Assembly: GCA_029202485.1 (NCBI GenBank)
Contig: CP119313.1
Coordinates: forward strand, 868,001 to 932,000
Source: Candidatus Pedobacter colombiensis
GTDB lineage: Bacteria > Bacteroidota > Bacteroidia > Sphingobacteriales > Sphingobacteriaceae
DNA length: 64,000 bases
Direction of reading: 5' to 3'
Part shown: positions 25,686 through 35,849 of the stretch, piece after piece
Layout: every line of letters starts with the position of its first letter
How positions within the stretch are numbered: position 1 is the stretch's first letter
Translations under genes and position numbers: made by a program
The notes under the pieces: model-generated
The model's input: the letters and a program-made list of their open reading frames with translations, nothing else
The model's database searches: none
Told to the model about the DNA's origin: nothing

Positions 25686-28667
25686 ATGAAATTTAGACGA
25701 TTACCTAAAATTTTAATCATCACCAGGCACAGTTACATGCTGTTGCTTATTTATTGCGGTTTGGCTGTTATTGCTCCCTCCAAAGCCTTTTCTCAAAAGC
25801 ATGAGAACATCACTATACAAGGAACTGTTTCTGATGAAAAAGGGGAGAAGTTACCTGGGGTAACCGTTAAAGTAAAAGGAACCTCGATTGGCAGCATTAC
25901 AGATGCAAGCGGCAACTATACGATAAAAGCGCCAAAAGATGCTACCCTCACTTTTAAAAGTATTGGCTACCTGTTAAAAGAAATAGCAGTTAAAGACAAA
26001 ACCCAGATTGATGTAAGTCTGCTGGTGGATACCAAAACACTTGATGAATTGGTTGTTGTTGGGTACGGTACTCAAAAGAAAAGTGATATTACTGGAGCCG
26101 TAACTTCCATATCCAAAGAAAGATTGGATAATATGGTGCGTACGGATGTTGTTCAGCTCATTCAAGGTGCTGCGGCGGGACTAAATGTGTCTACGACTGC
26201 TGCAGGTGCTAATCCTGAAAGTGGAGCTGTACTTTTGATACGCGGCCGGAAATCCATCAGTGCCAGTAACGACCCATTAATCATCCTTGATGGTATACCT
26301 TACAATGGGAGTCTGTCGGATATCAACTCCAGCGATATAGAAAGTCTGGATATTTTAAAAGATGCATCTGCAGTTGCCATTTATGGTTCCAGAGCTTCAA
26401 ATGGTGTAATCCTGATTCAAACCAAACAAGGAACCAAAGGTAAGCCTACCATAAAATATGACTTTTTATATGGCCTGCAGAATGTTGCAAATTTTCCGCA
26501 TCTGATGAATGGACAGGAGTATTATGAATTTAAAAAAGGAGTAACCAATCCAGATGATGATACTGAAGCTGCAATTACCCCATCTGAATTAGATGTATAC
26601 AATTCGGGCTCTTATAACTCATGGACCTGGAAAGATCTGATTTTAAGGAGAGGGAATAGCCAGCAGCACAATCTATCCGTTTCCGGTGGTGCAGATAAGA
26701 CGACCTATAATGTAAGTATGTCTTATCTTGGTACAAAGGGTATAGTTATCAACGATAAATACCAACGCATCAACACCAGGATCAATGTAACCTCAAATAT
26801 TAAAAGCTGGCTTACGCTTGGTAGTAGCAGTATGGCGGGTTATATAAATAACAGCGGCGCCAAGCCTTCATTTATTGATTTATTTAACAAATCACCTTTA
26901 GCAGTACCTTTTAATCCGGATGGATCTGTTAATATCACTCCAATAGCAGATGATCCAAGAAAGATAAATCCGATTGAGAACCTATTATATGATGACCTTA
27001 AGCGGAAATATTCTGTTACCAGTAATAACTATCTGAATGTTACCTTGCCCTTTGTTAAGGGCTTGTCCTACCGTCTAAATACGGGGGTCCAGTACGAATC
27101 ATCTGAAAAGAACTGGTATCAGGGTACGAATACCGGTAAAAGCGGGGTGCTTAGGGGCGAAAGCGAAACCAATTCCGGAAACAAATATTCATATACTATT
27201 GAGAGTATTTTTTCTTATAAGAAAGACATTAAAAAACATAGTATTTTTCTCACCGGGCTTTTAAGTATAGAAGAAAAGGAAAATAAAAATAGTATTCTGA
27301 ATGGGGAGGGCTTCGCCAACGACTTCTTATCGTACTACGGCATCACTCAGGCTAGTAAAATTGTTCCTTCCTATCAATATTTTAAGACTACCTTATTGTC
27401 ACAGATGTTTAGGGCCAATTATGCTTATGACAGTAGGTACCTATTTACATTTACTGTTCGCCGGGATGGTTTTTCCGGTTTCGGAACAAACCGAAAATAT
27501 GGTGTTTTTCCGTCTGTTGCAGTCGGCTGGAATATTGCCAATGAAGGGTTCTTGAGTAGTGCAAAGAAAACCATAAATACACTTAAACTTCGTGCATCTT
27601 ATGGTTTAAGTGGTAATCAAGCCATTAGTCCTTATCAAACTTTATCCCAGCTTTCGGAAGGCGATTATATCGACGGTTCTGTAACAGCCCCGGGATACAT
27701 ACCTTCTACATTAGGAACAGCAGGTTTGGGTTGGGAATCTACCAAAGCGCTTAATCTTGGTTTAGATTTTGGCTTTTTTGATTCCAGAATTTCGGGCGAC
27801 ATTAATGTTTACAGAAATAATACCAATGATTTATTACTAAAAAGGGCAATTTCTGCAGTACATGGTGTAAATAGTGTATTTCAGAACATAGGAAAAACGA
27901 GAAATGAGGGGATAGAAATTACGATCAGTACCAGGAACATCACTAAGCCTGATTTTTCCTGGATCACAAGTGCCAATTTCACCTTTATACGGACTAAGAT
28001 ATTAGATCTTTATGGAGACGGTAAGGATGATATTGCTAACAACTGGTTTTTAGGAAAGCAGATCAAAGTTAATTACGATTACAAATTTATAGGTGTGTGG
28101 CAGGCCGAGGATGCGGAGCTGGCCGCAAAATACGGTGCGAAGCCGGGCTATGCCAGGTATGAGGATTTGAACAACAATGGTGTTTATGATCCGGATGACC
28201 GCCAATTGATAGGCTCTCCTGAACCCAATTTTACCTGGGGATTAACCAATAACTTTAAATATAAAAACTTCGGACTTTCGGTATTTATGTATGGTAAAAC
28301 TGGTGTTTTGAAGGCAAATCCTTATAAAGACAGAAATTACTTAATCACCAGAACCTATTGGACTCCGGAAAACAGGAGTAATGAGTTTTGGTCTAACACC
28401 AGTCAGGCAAACCGTTACCTGGGTAAAGGGATCATACCTAGTGTTTATGAGAATGCAGACTTTATCAGGATAAAGGACATTACACTTAATTATTCGTTTT
28501 CAAGCAAGCTAATGTCTAGTGCAGGTCTGAATAGACTTAACATTTTCCTTACAGGTAAAAACCTGTTTACCATTACTAAATGGGGAGCTCTCGACCCTGA
28601 GCTGGATGCCCAAAGGGCTATTCCGCTTCAGCGCGAATATATTGTGGGTTTCAATCTTAGTTTTTAA
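25686..28667 (+). CDS. SusC/RagA-type TonB-dependent outer-membrane transporter
   Basis: This 993-residue protein has a signal sequence ending near AFSQ, a carboxypeptidase-regulatory-like domain (TIQGTVSDEKGEKLPGVTV onward, about residues 42-125), a TonB-box region and plug (LDELVVVGYGTQ then LIRGRKSISASNDPLIILDG), and a 22-strand barrel ending in a C-terminal Phe (FNLSF). It imports oligosaccharides across the outer membrane with the SusD protein encoded 20 bp downstream. It is the first gene of the structural operon and is preceded by a LacI-type operator. Confidence 0.95.
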   Translation: MKFRRLPKILIITRHSYMLLLIYCGLAVIAPSKAFSQKHENITIQGTVSDEKGEKLPGVTVKVKGTSIGSITDASGNYTIKAPKDATLTFKSIGYLLKEIAVKDKTQIDVSLLVDTKTLDELVVVGYGTQKKSDITGAVTSISKERLDNMVRTDVVQLIQGAAAGLNVSTTAAGANPESGAVLLIRGRKSISASNDPLIILDGIPYNGSLSDINSSDIESLDILKDASAVAIYGSRASNGVILIQTKQGTKGKPTIKYDFLYGLQNVANFPHLMNGQEYYEFKKGVTNPDDDTEAAITPSELDVYNSGSYNSWTWKDLILRRGNSQQHNLSVSGGADKTTYNVSMSYLGTKGIVINDKYQRINTRINVTSNIKSWLTLGSSSMAGYINNSGAKPSFIDLFNKSPLAVPFNPDGSVNITPIADDPRKINPIENLLYDDLKRKYSVTSNNYLNVTLPFVKGLSYRLNTGVQYESSEKNWYQGTNTGKSGVLRGESETNSGNKYSYTIESIFSYKKDIKKHSIFLTGLLSIEEKENKNSILNGEGFANDFLSYYGITQASKIVPSYQYFKTTLLSQMFRANYAYDSRYLFTFTVRRDGFSGFGTNRKYGVFPSVAVGWNIANEGFLSSAKKTINTLKLRASYGLSGNQAISPYQTLSQLSEGDYIDGSVTAPGYIPSTLGTAGLGWESTKALNLGLDFGFFDSRISGDINVYRNNTNDLLLKRAISAVHGVNSVFQNIGKTRNEGIEITISTRNITKPDFSWITSANFTFIRTKILDLYGDGKDDIANNWFLGKQIKVNYDYKFIGVWQAEDAELAAKYGAKPGYARYEDLNNNGVYDPDDRQLIGSPEPNFTWGLTNNFKYKNFGLSVFMYGKTGVLKANPYKDRNYLITRTYWTPENRSNEFWSNTSQANRYLGKGIIPSVYENADFIRIKDITLNYSFSSKLMSSAGLNRLNIFLTGKNLFTITKWGALDPELDAQRAIPLQREYIVGFNLSF

Positions 28668-28687
28668 TAATTATAAAGTTAAAAGAC

Positions 28688-30460
28688 ATGAAAAAGATAA
28701 ATAAGGTTTTTTTAGCAATGATATCAATGGCTTGTTTGGCAGCTTGTTCAAAAGAAAGATTGGTTGAGAGTCCGCCTAATTTTATAACTGCTGATGTATT
28801 GTACACAACGGTAGAGGGTTTTGATGCAGGATTGAATGGTTTGTATTCGTTGGTAAGGGATGAAAGAAACGGCTTAAGCTACACCAACGGATTTGGTACT
28901 ATAGATTTAAGAGCGGCCATTATGATTAGTGGAACAGATAATATTGGTGCGGGGAGCAATACTGGTGGTTTATCAACCATTACCGCTGATTGGACGAAAA
29001 ATACTGCTGCCGATCCAAATATTGATAAACTGTTCTTGTGGTTGTATAAAGTGGTGAGTTCTGCTAACACCATTATCACACGGTCGGATAACCCGGATGT
29101 AAAATGGGGCACGGGAAATAAGGAAAGAATACTTTCTGAAGCGCGTACTGTACGAGCCTGGGCTTATCGTCATCTAACTTATTTGTGGGGAGATGTTCCG
29201 TTGTTGACGGCTGAGGTGTCGGGCGAAAATATCAGAACTGATCTGGTTCGTGAAAAGGTTGCGGTAATCAGAAGGTTGATGATCGAAGACTTTAAATACG
29301 CTGCTGAAAACCTGCCTTGGCTGCCAGCTAAAGCTGGACGTATGACTCGCGGTGTGGCGCAAACCTACCTTGCGGAAACATATCTGGCTATCGGGAAACC
29401 GGACTCGGCGCTTTTTTGGAGCAATGAATGTATTAGCAAAGGACCATATGCCTTGGTAAAGGCAAGATATGGTGCCGGTTCAGATCAGCCGGGTGTGGCT
29501 TTTATGGATATGTTTAATCCGGCTAAAACCAATATTGCCAGTGGAAATACGGAAGCGCTGTGGGTGATGCAATGGGAACGTAATGCCATTGGGGGAGGTG
29601 AGAATCTGATGCGACATGAATCCACGTTGAGGTATCCAACTGCAAAGTATATCAATAGATCAGGCTTTGTTACGGCAACTGATGCCCGTGGTGGAAGAGG
29701 ATGGAGCCGACAAACCATCACCAAGCAGGCATTGTTATGGTATACTGCATCTACAGATGTTCCTGCCGGAAAAGTAGATCAACGTAGCTCTGAATTTGCA
29801 TTGCGTAAATATTTTGTACTAACTGCCGATGATAACTTTGCAGGGTTAATCAATACAGCTACAAAAGTAGCCTGGAAATTAGGGGATACGGTATGGCTTG
29901 CCACCGGAATTTCAAAAAGTATTATTGCTGATCCGGGAATGAAGTCTAAAAGTGGCGCAGTTAATTTTGCTTTGCTGCCAGAGGCCACACCGAATAATAA
30001 CGACTGGCCATATAGCTTGAAATTTGCACATTGTGATGCCGGTTTCCCTAATACTACCGAGTCGCATCTTGACCAAATATACATGCGTTTGGCGGAAACC
30101 ATTTTATTGCGTGCAGAAGCCAAAGGACGTTTAGGAAATTTAAATGGCGCTGTAGATGATATTAATTTATTGAGGGACAGGGCTAATGCTAAACGGGTAG
30201 TTGTTGCAAATTTTGGGGCTACATTGACAACCTTTTTAGACTATATCCTTGATGAGCGTTCGAGAGAGCTATTGCTTGAAGAGCATCGCAGGTATACACT
30301 GCTCCGTATGGGAGGCGCTAACTTTTTCTTCAGAAGAACGAATACTTTTAATACCATCAGTAAAAATCTGGCGCTTAGGGATACTCTTTTACCAATTCCG
30401 CAGTCCGTTCTTGATGCCAATCTAACTTTAAAAATGCCTCAAAATCCTGGATTTAATTAA
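28688..30460 (+). CDS. SusD/RagB-type surface glycan-binding lipoprotein
   Basis: This 590-residue protein has a lipobox (CLAACSK, Cys20), the N-terminal SusD segment (YTTVEGFDAGLNGLYSLV), the TPR-like helix RTVRAWAYRHLTYLWGDVPL and the C-terminal RLAETILLRAEAKGRLGN plus LDERSRELLLEEHRR motifs. It forms the lid of the SusC transporter and captures glycan. Its gene directly follows the SusC gene. Ligand is probably a uronate-containing oligosaccharide, judging from the lyase and KdgF-like genes downstream. Confidence 0.94.
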   Translation: MKKINKVFLAMISMACLAACSKERLVESPPNFITADVLYTTVEGFDAGLNGLYSLVRDERNGLSYTNGFGTIDLRAAIMISGTDNIGAGSNTGGLSTITADWTKNTAADPNIDKLFLWLYKVVSSANTIITRSDNPDVKWGTGNKERILSEARTVRAWAYRHLTYLWGDVPLLTAEVSGENIRTDLVREKVAVIRRLMIEDFKYAAENLPWLPAKAGRMTRGVAQTYLAETYLAIGKPDSALFWSNECISKGPYALVKARYGAGSDQPGVAFMDMFNPAKTNIASGNTEALWVMQWERNAIGGGENLMRHESTLRYPTAKYINRSGFVTATDARGGRGWSRQTITKQALLWYTASTDVPAGKVDQRSSEFALRKYFVLTADDNFAGLINTATKVAWKLGDTVWLATGISKSIIADPGMKSKSGAVNFALLPEATPNNNDWPYSLKFAHCDAGFPNTTESHLDQIYMRLAETILLRAEAKGRLGNLNGAVDDINLLRDRANAKRVVVANFGATLTTFLDYILDERSRELLLEEHRRYTLLRMGGANFFFRRTNTFNTISKNLALRDTLLPIPQSVLDANLTLKMPQNPGFN

Positions 30461-30496
30461 ATGTCACCATACCAAATCTTAAATAATAAACTACAT

Positions 30497-32848
30497 ATGA
30501 AATTGATTAATTGTATTTCAAAAATGATGACCCTGTTGCTGATTACGGCCTTCAGCACCAGTTATGGTCAACAAATTAGTAAAACGAACCAAAATCTTGG
30601 CGACTGGAAAACGAACGATGGTAAGTATTTTCTTCAGGTGTACTTAACAAAAGAAGGCTTAGGTAAGGCTAACCTGGATAATAAGCAAAATTCATTGGCA
30701 GCTCCTTTGGCAGTGCTTGAGGTAACGGGGGGAGATAATGCGCTTAGTTTAACCGGGGATGGATGGAGTGGTAAAATTGAAAAAGAGAAACTGAACCTAA
30801 GCAAGGGGGCTGAAAAGTTGACTTTTGTACATTATGTACGTACTTCGCCAACCATGAATGCAGCTCCACCAAAGGGTGCAATTGTGTTGTTTGATGGTAA
30901 GAATCTGGATGAATGGTATAGACTTCATCCAAAAGAATGGATAAAAGGAGACGGCCCTGTTGAAGGTTGGAAAATTCTGCCAGGGGGTATTTTAGAAGCT
31001 GGAGTGGGGACCGGCTCAATTATAACCAGAAAAATGTTTGGCGACTTTAAGCTTCATGCAGAAGTACGCTTGTTGGGTGATGTAACCAATGGTGGGATCT
31101 ACATGATGTCGAGATATGAAATGAATATCAAGGATTCTTACGGACAAATTGGAGGTGCTCCAAGTGGGGCATTCGGCAACATTTCTAAGCCGGCAGATTT
31201 CTATCCAAGTGTAAATATGGCTTATCCACCAATGGTTTGGCAAACATTTGATATCGAATTCAGGGCACCACGCTTTGATGCCACTGGTACTAAGAAGATA
31301 GAAAGTGCCCGTATTTCTATTGTTCACAATGGTGTGCAAACTTATAAAGATGCACCAATGGAAGAGGTGAAAGGCGCTACTGGTATTTTAGGGGAAGCTG
31401 GTGTAGGCCCAATTTATTTACAGGAACATGGTACGGCTTATCAGTTTAGAAATATTTGGGTAATAGACCAGACTGTTAAAGGTACTGAAAATGCACACAC
31501 ACCGGTTCAGGCTTCTGCTGACGGTGCTGTAAAGAAAGGTGGTGGCGGTAGAAAAGGCGGCGGTGGTAAGAAGAATGGCACCGGTAAAAAAGGTGGTGCT
31601 GAAGGTGATCTTGCTGCTGCAGGCGATAAGCCCGCCAAAAAGAAAGGAAGCAGCAACAAAAATGCATCTGCTGATTACGATGGTGAGAAGAATCCTGCTT
31701 ACGCTGCTGTAACTGTAATGATTACTCCGGATGCAAGTGGAAAGCCTGCAAAACCAGCAGGGTTTACTCATCCAGGAGTATTGGTAAATCTTGCTCAACT
31801 GGAAGAGATTAAAAAAAGAGTTGCTGCAGGAACCCAGCCGCAAAAGTCGGCTTTTGAAGCTTTAAAGGAAAGCCCACTGGGTGCTTTAGGTTATACTCCA
31901 CAGCCACGTGACACAGTTTCATGTGGTCCATATTCCAATCCAAATCTGGGTTGTAAAGATGAGCAGAATGATTGTGCAGCAGCTTATACACAGGCTTTGT
32001 TGTGGTTTATCACAGGCAATAAAACCTATGCTGAAAGTGCAATTAAAATTATGAATGCATGGTCTACTAATTTAGTAGGTGGACACAATTACGCAAATGG
32101 TCCTGTTCAGGCTGCATGGTGTGGATCGGTATGGCCTCGAGCTGCCGAGATCATCAGGTATACTTATAAAGGTTGGTCTGATAGCGATATTGCTAAGTTT
32201 CAGAACATGCTGCGGGTACAATATCTGCCTTCAATTATCCATGGCGATTGCGAGAATGGTAACAAAGAGCTGGCAATGGCTGAAGCTATTATCAATATAG
32301 GTGTCTTTAACGATGATCGCGCTGTGTTTGATTTGGGCTTAAAAATGTGGAGGGGAAGAACTCCTGCCTATATCTACCTTAAGACAGATGGTCCAAAACC
32401 AATCGACCCTCCGGGTTGTGGCCCTGCAATATGGGGTAATAAAGGTTTTACACCTGAATTTGTAGATGGGTTGATGCAAGAAACTGCCCGTGATTCACAT
32501 CACCCATGGATGGCTTTTGCCTCTATGGCAAATGCGGCCGAAACTGCCCGCCAGCAAGGTGTTGATTTGTATGCGGAAGAAGGAAAAAGAATGGTAGCCG
32601 CTTTAGAGTTTCAGGCTCAATACTTGGCACCAAATAAAGTACCTGCTCCGGAAAATCTGCAGTTTGCACTACAACCAACCTGGGAAATTGCTTACAACCA
32701 TTTCGTTAACAGGATGGGGATGAGCTTGCCGAAGATGAAAGCTGTTTTGCCAACAAACAGACCAACAAGGGGTGATCATCACATGTTATGGGAAACCTTA
32801 ACACATGCTGATATGGGTGGAATAGGTTTAGGACCGGTAAAGAAATAA
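30497..32848 (+). CDS. DUF1080 (3-keto-glycoside hydrolase/lyase-type) fused to alginate-lyase-family domain
   Basis: This 783-residue exported protein starts at an ATG giving a signal peptide ending SYGQ; the frame is open 36 bp further up. Residues about 128-325 are a DUF1080 beta-sandwich (AIVLFDGKNLDEWYR; DVTNGGIYMMSRYE). Residues about 345-395 are a Gly/Lys-rich linker with GGGGRKGGGGKK. Residues about 420-783 match the alginate-lyase (alpha/alpha)-barrel family (HPGVLVNLAQLEEIKKR; HGDCENGNKELAMAEAI; ETLTHADMGG), as in PL5/PL38-type lyases. One polypeptide therefore joins keto-glycoside chemistry with eliminative cleavage of a uronate polymer. Exact substrate is unknown. Confidence 0.8.
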   Translation: MKLINCISKMMTLLLITAFSTSYGQQISKTNQNLGDWKTNDGKYFLQVYLTKEGLGKANLDNKQNSLAAPLAVLEVTGGDNALSLTGDGWSGKIEKEKLNLSKGAEKLTFVHYVRTSPTMNAAPPKGAIVLFDGKNLDEWYRLHPKEWIKGDGPVEGWKILPGGILEAGVGTGSIITRKMFGDFKLHAEVRLLGDVTNGGIYMMSRYEMNIKDSYGQIGGAPSGAFGNISKPADFYPSVNMAYPPMVWQTFDIEFRAPRFDATGTKKIESARISIVHNGVQTYKDAPMEEVKGATGILGEAGVGPIYLQEHGTAYQFRNIWVIDQTVKGTENAHTPVQASADGAVKKGGGGRKGGGGKKNGTGKKGGAEGDLAAAGDKPAKKKGSSNKNASADYDGEKNPAYAAVTVMITPDASGKPAKPAGFTHPGVLVNLAQLEEIKKRVAAGTQPQKSAFEALKESPLGALGYTPQPRDTVSCGPYSNPNLGCKDEQNDCAAAYTQALLWFITGNKTYAESAIKIMNAWSTNLVGGHNYANGPVQAAWCGSVWPRAAEIIRYTYKGWSDSDIAKFQNMLRVQYLPSIIHGDCENGNKELAMAEAIINIGVFNDDRAVFDLGLKMWRGRTPAYIYLKTDGPKPIDPPGCGPAIWGNKGFTPEFVDGLMQETARDSHHPWMAFASMANAAETARQQGVDLYAEEGKRMVAALEFQAQYLAPNKVPAPENLQFALQPTWEIAYNHFVNRMGMSLPKMKAVLPTNRPTRGDHHMLWETLTHADMGGIGLGPVKK

Positions 32849-32858
32849 CTAAAACAGA

Positions 32859-33839
32859 ATGGATAGAAATTTTAAATATTACTCCCTGCTTATGGTCCTT
32901 AGCTTAGGCTTTGGACTAAGCAGTAGAGGGGTTGCGCAAAAAACAGGATCCGGCAATGAGACTCCTCCTGTAAAGGTTGCTTTGGAAGCTTATTCATTTA
33001 GCAAACTGCTAAATGACAATGCCAAAGGTCGTGGTTCGGGGATGTCATTGTTTGATCTTCTGGATTTTGCTGCTATGAATAATTTTGATGGACTGAGTTT
33101 AACCGGATATTATTTTCCCGGTTATCCAAACGTTCCGGCTGATACCTATATCAACGATATTAAGAGAAGAGCATTTGAGTTGGGCCTGGATATTTGTAGT
33201 ACAGGGGTAAGGAATGACTTTGGAAATCCGGACCCTGCAAAAAGAGCCGCAGATGTAAAGCATGTAAAAGAATGGGTGGATGTAGCCGTGAAATTGGGCT
33301 CACCGGTATTGAGAATCTTTTCGGGTGCTATTGCTCCGGGCTACGAAAACAAATGGGATGAGGTAGCGAAATATATGACGGCTGATATTAAAGAATGCGT
33401 TGCTTATGCTCAGAAAAGAGGGGTGATCATTGCAGTTCAGAATCATGGCGACTTCCTGAAAACAGCCGATGAGACCATTAAACTGGTTAAAATGGTAAAT
33501 TCAGAGTGGTTTGGAGTGGTGGTTGATACCGGATATTTCTTAACGGATGATCCCTATGCTGATATGGCCAAAGTAATGCCATATGCCGCTAATTTTTTAT
33601 TAAAGGAGAGCCCGGTACCAGGTGGCAGCGAGGTACGCATTGACCTGACTAAGGTGATGAAGATCCTTAAAGACAGCAAGTACCGCGGTTATCTACCTAT
33701 TGAGACGCTTTCTGCAAAAGTATCTTCAAAAGATGCCGATAAATCGGGAGTTAAGAAACCTGCTTATGATCCTTATCAGGTAGTACCTGTTTTTCTGAAA
33801 CAGGTAAATGATGCAATTGATAAGGCTTATAAAAATTAG
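32859..33839 (+). CDS. Exported sugar isomerase/hydratase-type TIM-barrel protein, paralogue 1
   Basis: This 326-residue protein has a signal peptide ending GVAQ and a xylose-isomerase-like TIM barrel (AP endonuclease 2 fold). Core motifs are NNFDGLSLTGYYFPGYP, GVRNDFGNPDPAKRAADV, VQNHGDFLKTADETIK, VVVDTGYF and YRGYLPIETL. The family normally binds a divalent metal through Glu, Asp, His and Glu. Asp and the last Glu are present, but the first reads Gln (VQNH) and the His position reads Leu (ANFLLKES). It is the most divergent of the four tandem copies. It may hydrate or isomerise keto-sugars in the periplasm. Confidence 0.82.
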   Translation: MDRNFKYYSLLMVLSLGFGLSSRGVAQKTGSGNETPPVKVALEAYSFSKLLNDNAKGRGSGMSLFDLLDFAAMNNFDGLSLTGYYFPGYPNVPADTYINDIKRRAFELGLDICSTGVRNDFGNPDPAKRAADVKHVKEWVDVAVKLGSPVLRIFSGAIAPGYENKWDEVAKYMTADIKECVAYAQKRGVIIAVQNHGDFLKTADETIKLVKMVNSEWFGVVVDTGYFLTDDPYADMAKVMPYAANFLLKESPVPGGSEVRIDLTKVMKILKDSKYRGYLPIETLSAKVSSKDADKSGVKKPAYDPYQVVPVFLKQVNDAIDKAYKN

Positions 33840-33858
33840 AACCTAAAAAGATTTGATT

Positions 33859-34779
33859 ATGAAATATATGGTAGCCCTGTGCCTCCTGAGTTCGGGATTG
33901 TTTGCACAAAATGTGAAGCAAAGTGGTTCGGCTGTTAAAACAAGTTTAAATGCTTACTCATTTAATAAAAACATCACGGTAAGTAAAACCATGACGCTGT
34001 CTCAGATGCTGGATTTTGCCGCCGAACAGAACTTCGATGCGATTGATATTACGGCCTATTTCTTTCCGGGGTATCCTAAAGTTCCGTCTGATGAAGTGAT
34101 TAACAATGTAAAAAGGAGAGCTTTTGAGTTGGGGCTCGACATTAGTGGTACAGGAGTGAAAAATGACTTCGCTAATCCTGACCCTGCAGTTAGGGCTGCT
34201 GATGTGAAGTTGGTAAAGGAGTGGATAGATGTAGCTGTAAAATTGGGTGCCCCGGTAATCCGTGTTTTTGCCGGTCCGGTTCCTAAAGGCTATGAAAACA
34301 AATGGGATGAGGTTGCCAAATATATGGTTGAAAGTTTAAAGGAATGTGCAGAATATGGAAAGCAAAGAGGGGTATTGGTTGGTGTGCAAAATCACGGTGA
34401 TTTCTTGAAAACTGCTGATGAGACGATCAAGATTGTAAAAATGGTAAACTCAGAATGGTTTGGTGTAATCGTTGATACAGGCTATTTTATTACAAAAGAT
34501 CCTTATATAGATATCGAAAAGATCATGCCTTATGCGGTAAATCTTCAGGTAAAAGAGAGCCCTTTTGGCCCCCGTAGTCCAATTAAGACTGATTTACCAA
34601 GATTACTTAAGATCATCAATAAAAGTGGATATAGAGGCTATTTGCCAATTGAGACACTGGAGATTAAAGGGGAGCCTCGTCCTGTTCCAGACATTCCGTA
34701 TGATCCATTTGTATTGGTTCCTGCATTCTTAAAGGATTTAAAAGCAGCTATCCACAACGAGTATCAAGCACAAAATTAG
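33859..34779 (+). CDS. Exported sugar isomerase/hydratase-type TIM-barrel protein, paralogue 2
   Basis: This 306-residue protein starts at an ATG giving a signal peptide ending GLFAQ; an upstream TTG would add two residues. The barrel carries AEQNFDAIDITAYFFPGYP, GVKNDFANPDPAVRAAD, VQNHGDFLKTADET, VIVDTGYF, NLQVKESPFG and YRGYLPIETLE. The metal-ligand positions read Gln, Asp, Gln, Glu. It lies 19 bp after paralogue 1. Paralogue 1 has a RGRGSGMS-like insert near its N-terminus that is absent here. Confidence 0.82.
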   Translation: MKYMVALCLLSSGLFAQNVKQSGSAVKTSLNAYSFNKNITVSKTMTLSQMLDFAAEQNFDAIDITAYFFPGYPKVPSDEVINNVKRRAFELGLDISGTGVKNDFANPDPAVRAADVKLVKEWIDVAVKLGAPVIRVFAGPVPKGYENKWDEVAKYMVESLKECAEYGKQRGVLVGVQNHGDFLKTADETIKIVKMVNSEWFGVIVDTGYFITKDPYIDIEKIMPYAVNLQVKESPFGPRSPIKTDLPRLLKIINKSGYRGYLPIETLEIKGEPRPVPDIPYDPFVLVPAFLKDLKAAIHNEYQAQN

Positions 34780-34822
34780 ACCTAATCAATTAAGGATAGT
34801 AGAACATTAAAGTATTAAAGCG

Positions 34823-35827
34823 ATGAATAGAAGAACGAAAAAAATAATGAGCGGCCTATCTGCCGGGATTTTAACTGCAAGTATGCTTTTAGGTGGAAGC
34901 ACTCTGTTTGCTCAGGATAAATTAGAGATACAAAGAAAAGGGAAAGCGCATGTAAAGATTAGCTTGAATGCTTATTCCTTTACTAAACCCCTTTTAGATA
35001 AGGTGAGAGGACGTGGAGCAGGCATGTCCCTTTTTGAAATGATGGACTGGTCGGCCAAAAATGGCTTTGATGCGGTTGACCTAACAGGATACTTTTTTCC
35101 GGGGTATCCGGCTGTGCCAAGTGATGAGTTTATCTACTCTATAAAAAAATACGCTTTTAAGCTAGGGCTTGATATTAGTGGTACCGGTGTGCGCAATAAT
35201 TTCGCCGATCCGGATCCGGCAAAACGTGCTGCTGATGTAAAGCACGTAAAAGAATGGATTGATGTAGCCGTGAAAATGGGGGCACCTGTGATCCGCATAT
35301 TTGCAGGTCCGATCCCGGAAGGATATGAAAATAAACATGCTGAAATTGAAGCCTACATGGCTGCCAGCATGAAAGAGTGTGCAGATTATGGGAAATTGAG
35401 AGGGGTCTTGGTTGGCGTTCAAAATCATGGTGATTTCCTTAAAACAGCTGATGAAACCATTAGTCTGGTAAAAAGAGTAAATTCTGATTGGTTTGGTGTG
35501 ATCGTAGATTCAGGATATTTCATCACCCCTGATCCTTATGTTGATATTGAAAAAACAATGCCCTATGCGGTGAATTTTCAATTGAAATTAAGTGCTTTTG
35601 GTGCAGCAAGTCCGATTAAGATTGACTTGCCAAGGATCATGAAAATTGTTGAAAGAACAGGATACCGCGGTTATTTACCCATAGAAACACTATCACCACA
35701 AGGTGGAAATAAGAATAAGAAAAATACACCAAGTTCGGTAGATAAGGCTTCCTATGATCCTTATACTATAGTTCCGGCATTTCTTAAAGAGGTTAAAGCT
35801 GCACAACGGGCACAGTTTGGTGGTTAA
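34823..35827 (+). CDS. Exported sugar isomerase/hydratase-type TIM-barrel protein, paralogue 3
   Basis: This 334-residue protein has a long signal peptide ending LFAQ, then the barrel with KNGFDAVDLTGYFFPGYP, GVRNNFADPDPAKRAADV, VQNHGDFLKTADET, VIVDSGYF and YRGYLPIETL. The motif after the Asp strand is FQLKLSAFG, so the Glu found in the other copies (KES) is replaced by Leu (KLS), a sign of functional divergence. A Lys/Asn-rich insertion precedes the C-terminal helix. It ends 10 bp before the DUF1080-fused copy. Confidence 0.82.
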   Translation: MNRRTKKIMSGLSAGILTASMLLGGSTLFAQDKLEIQRKGKAHVKISLNAYSFTKPLLDKVRGRGAGMSLFEMMDWSAKNGFDAVDLTGYFFPGYPAVPSDEFIYSIKKYAFKLGLDISGTGVRNNFADPDPAKRAADVKHVKEWIDVAVKMGAPVIRIFAGPIPEGYENKHAEIEAYMAASMKECADYGKLRGVLVGVQNHGDFLKTADETISLVKRVNSDWFGVIVDSGYFITPDPYVDIEKTMPYAVNFQLKLSAFGAASPIKIDLPRIMKIVERTGYRGYLPIETLSPQGGNKNKKNTPSSVDKASYDPYTIVPAFLKEVKAAQRAQFGG

Positions 35828-35849
35828 TTAGAACTTAATGTACAACTTG

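Noticed and set aside
31418..31843. Long minus-strand open frame opposite the DUF1080-lyase linker
   Set aside because: It is a shadow of the low-complexity Gly/Lys-rich coding region, with biased composition and no start context.
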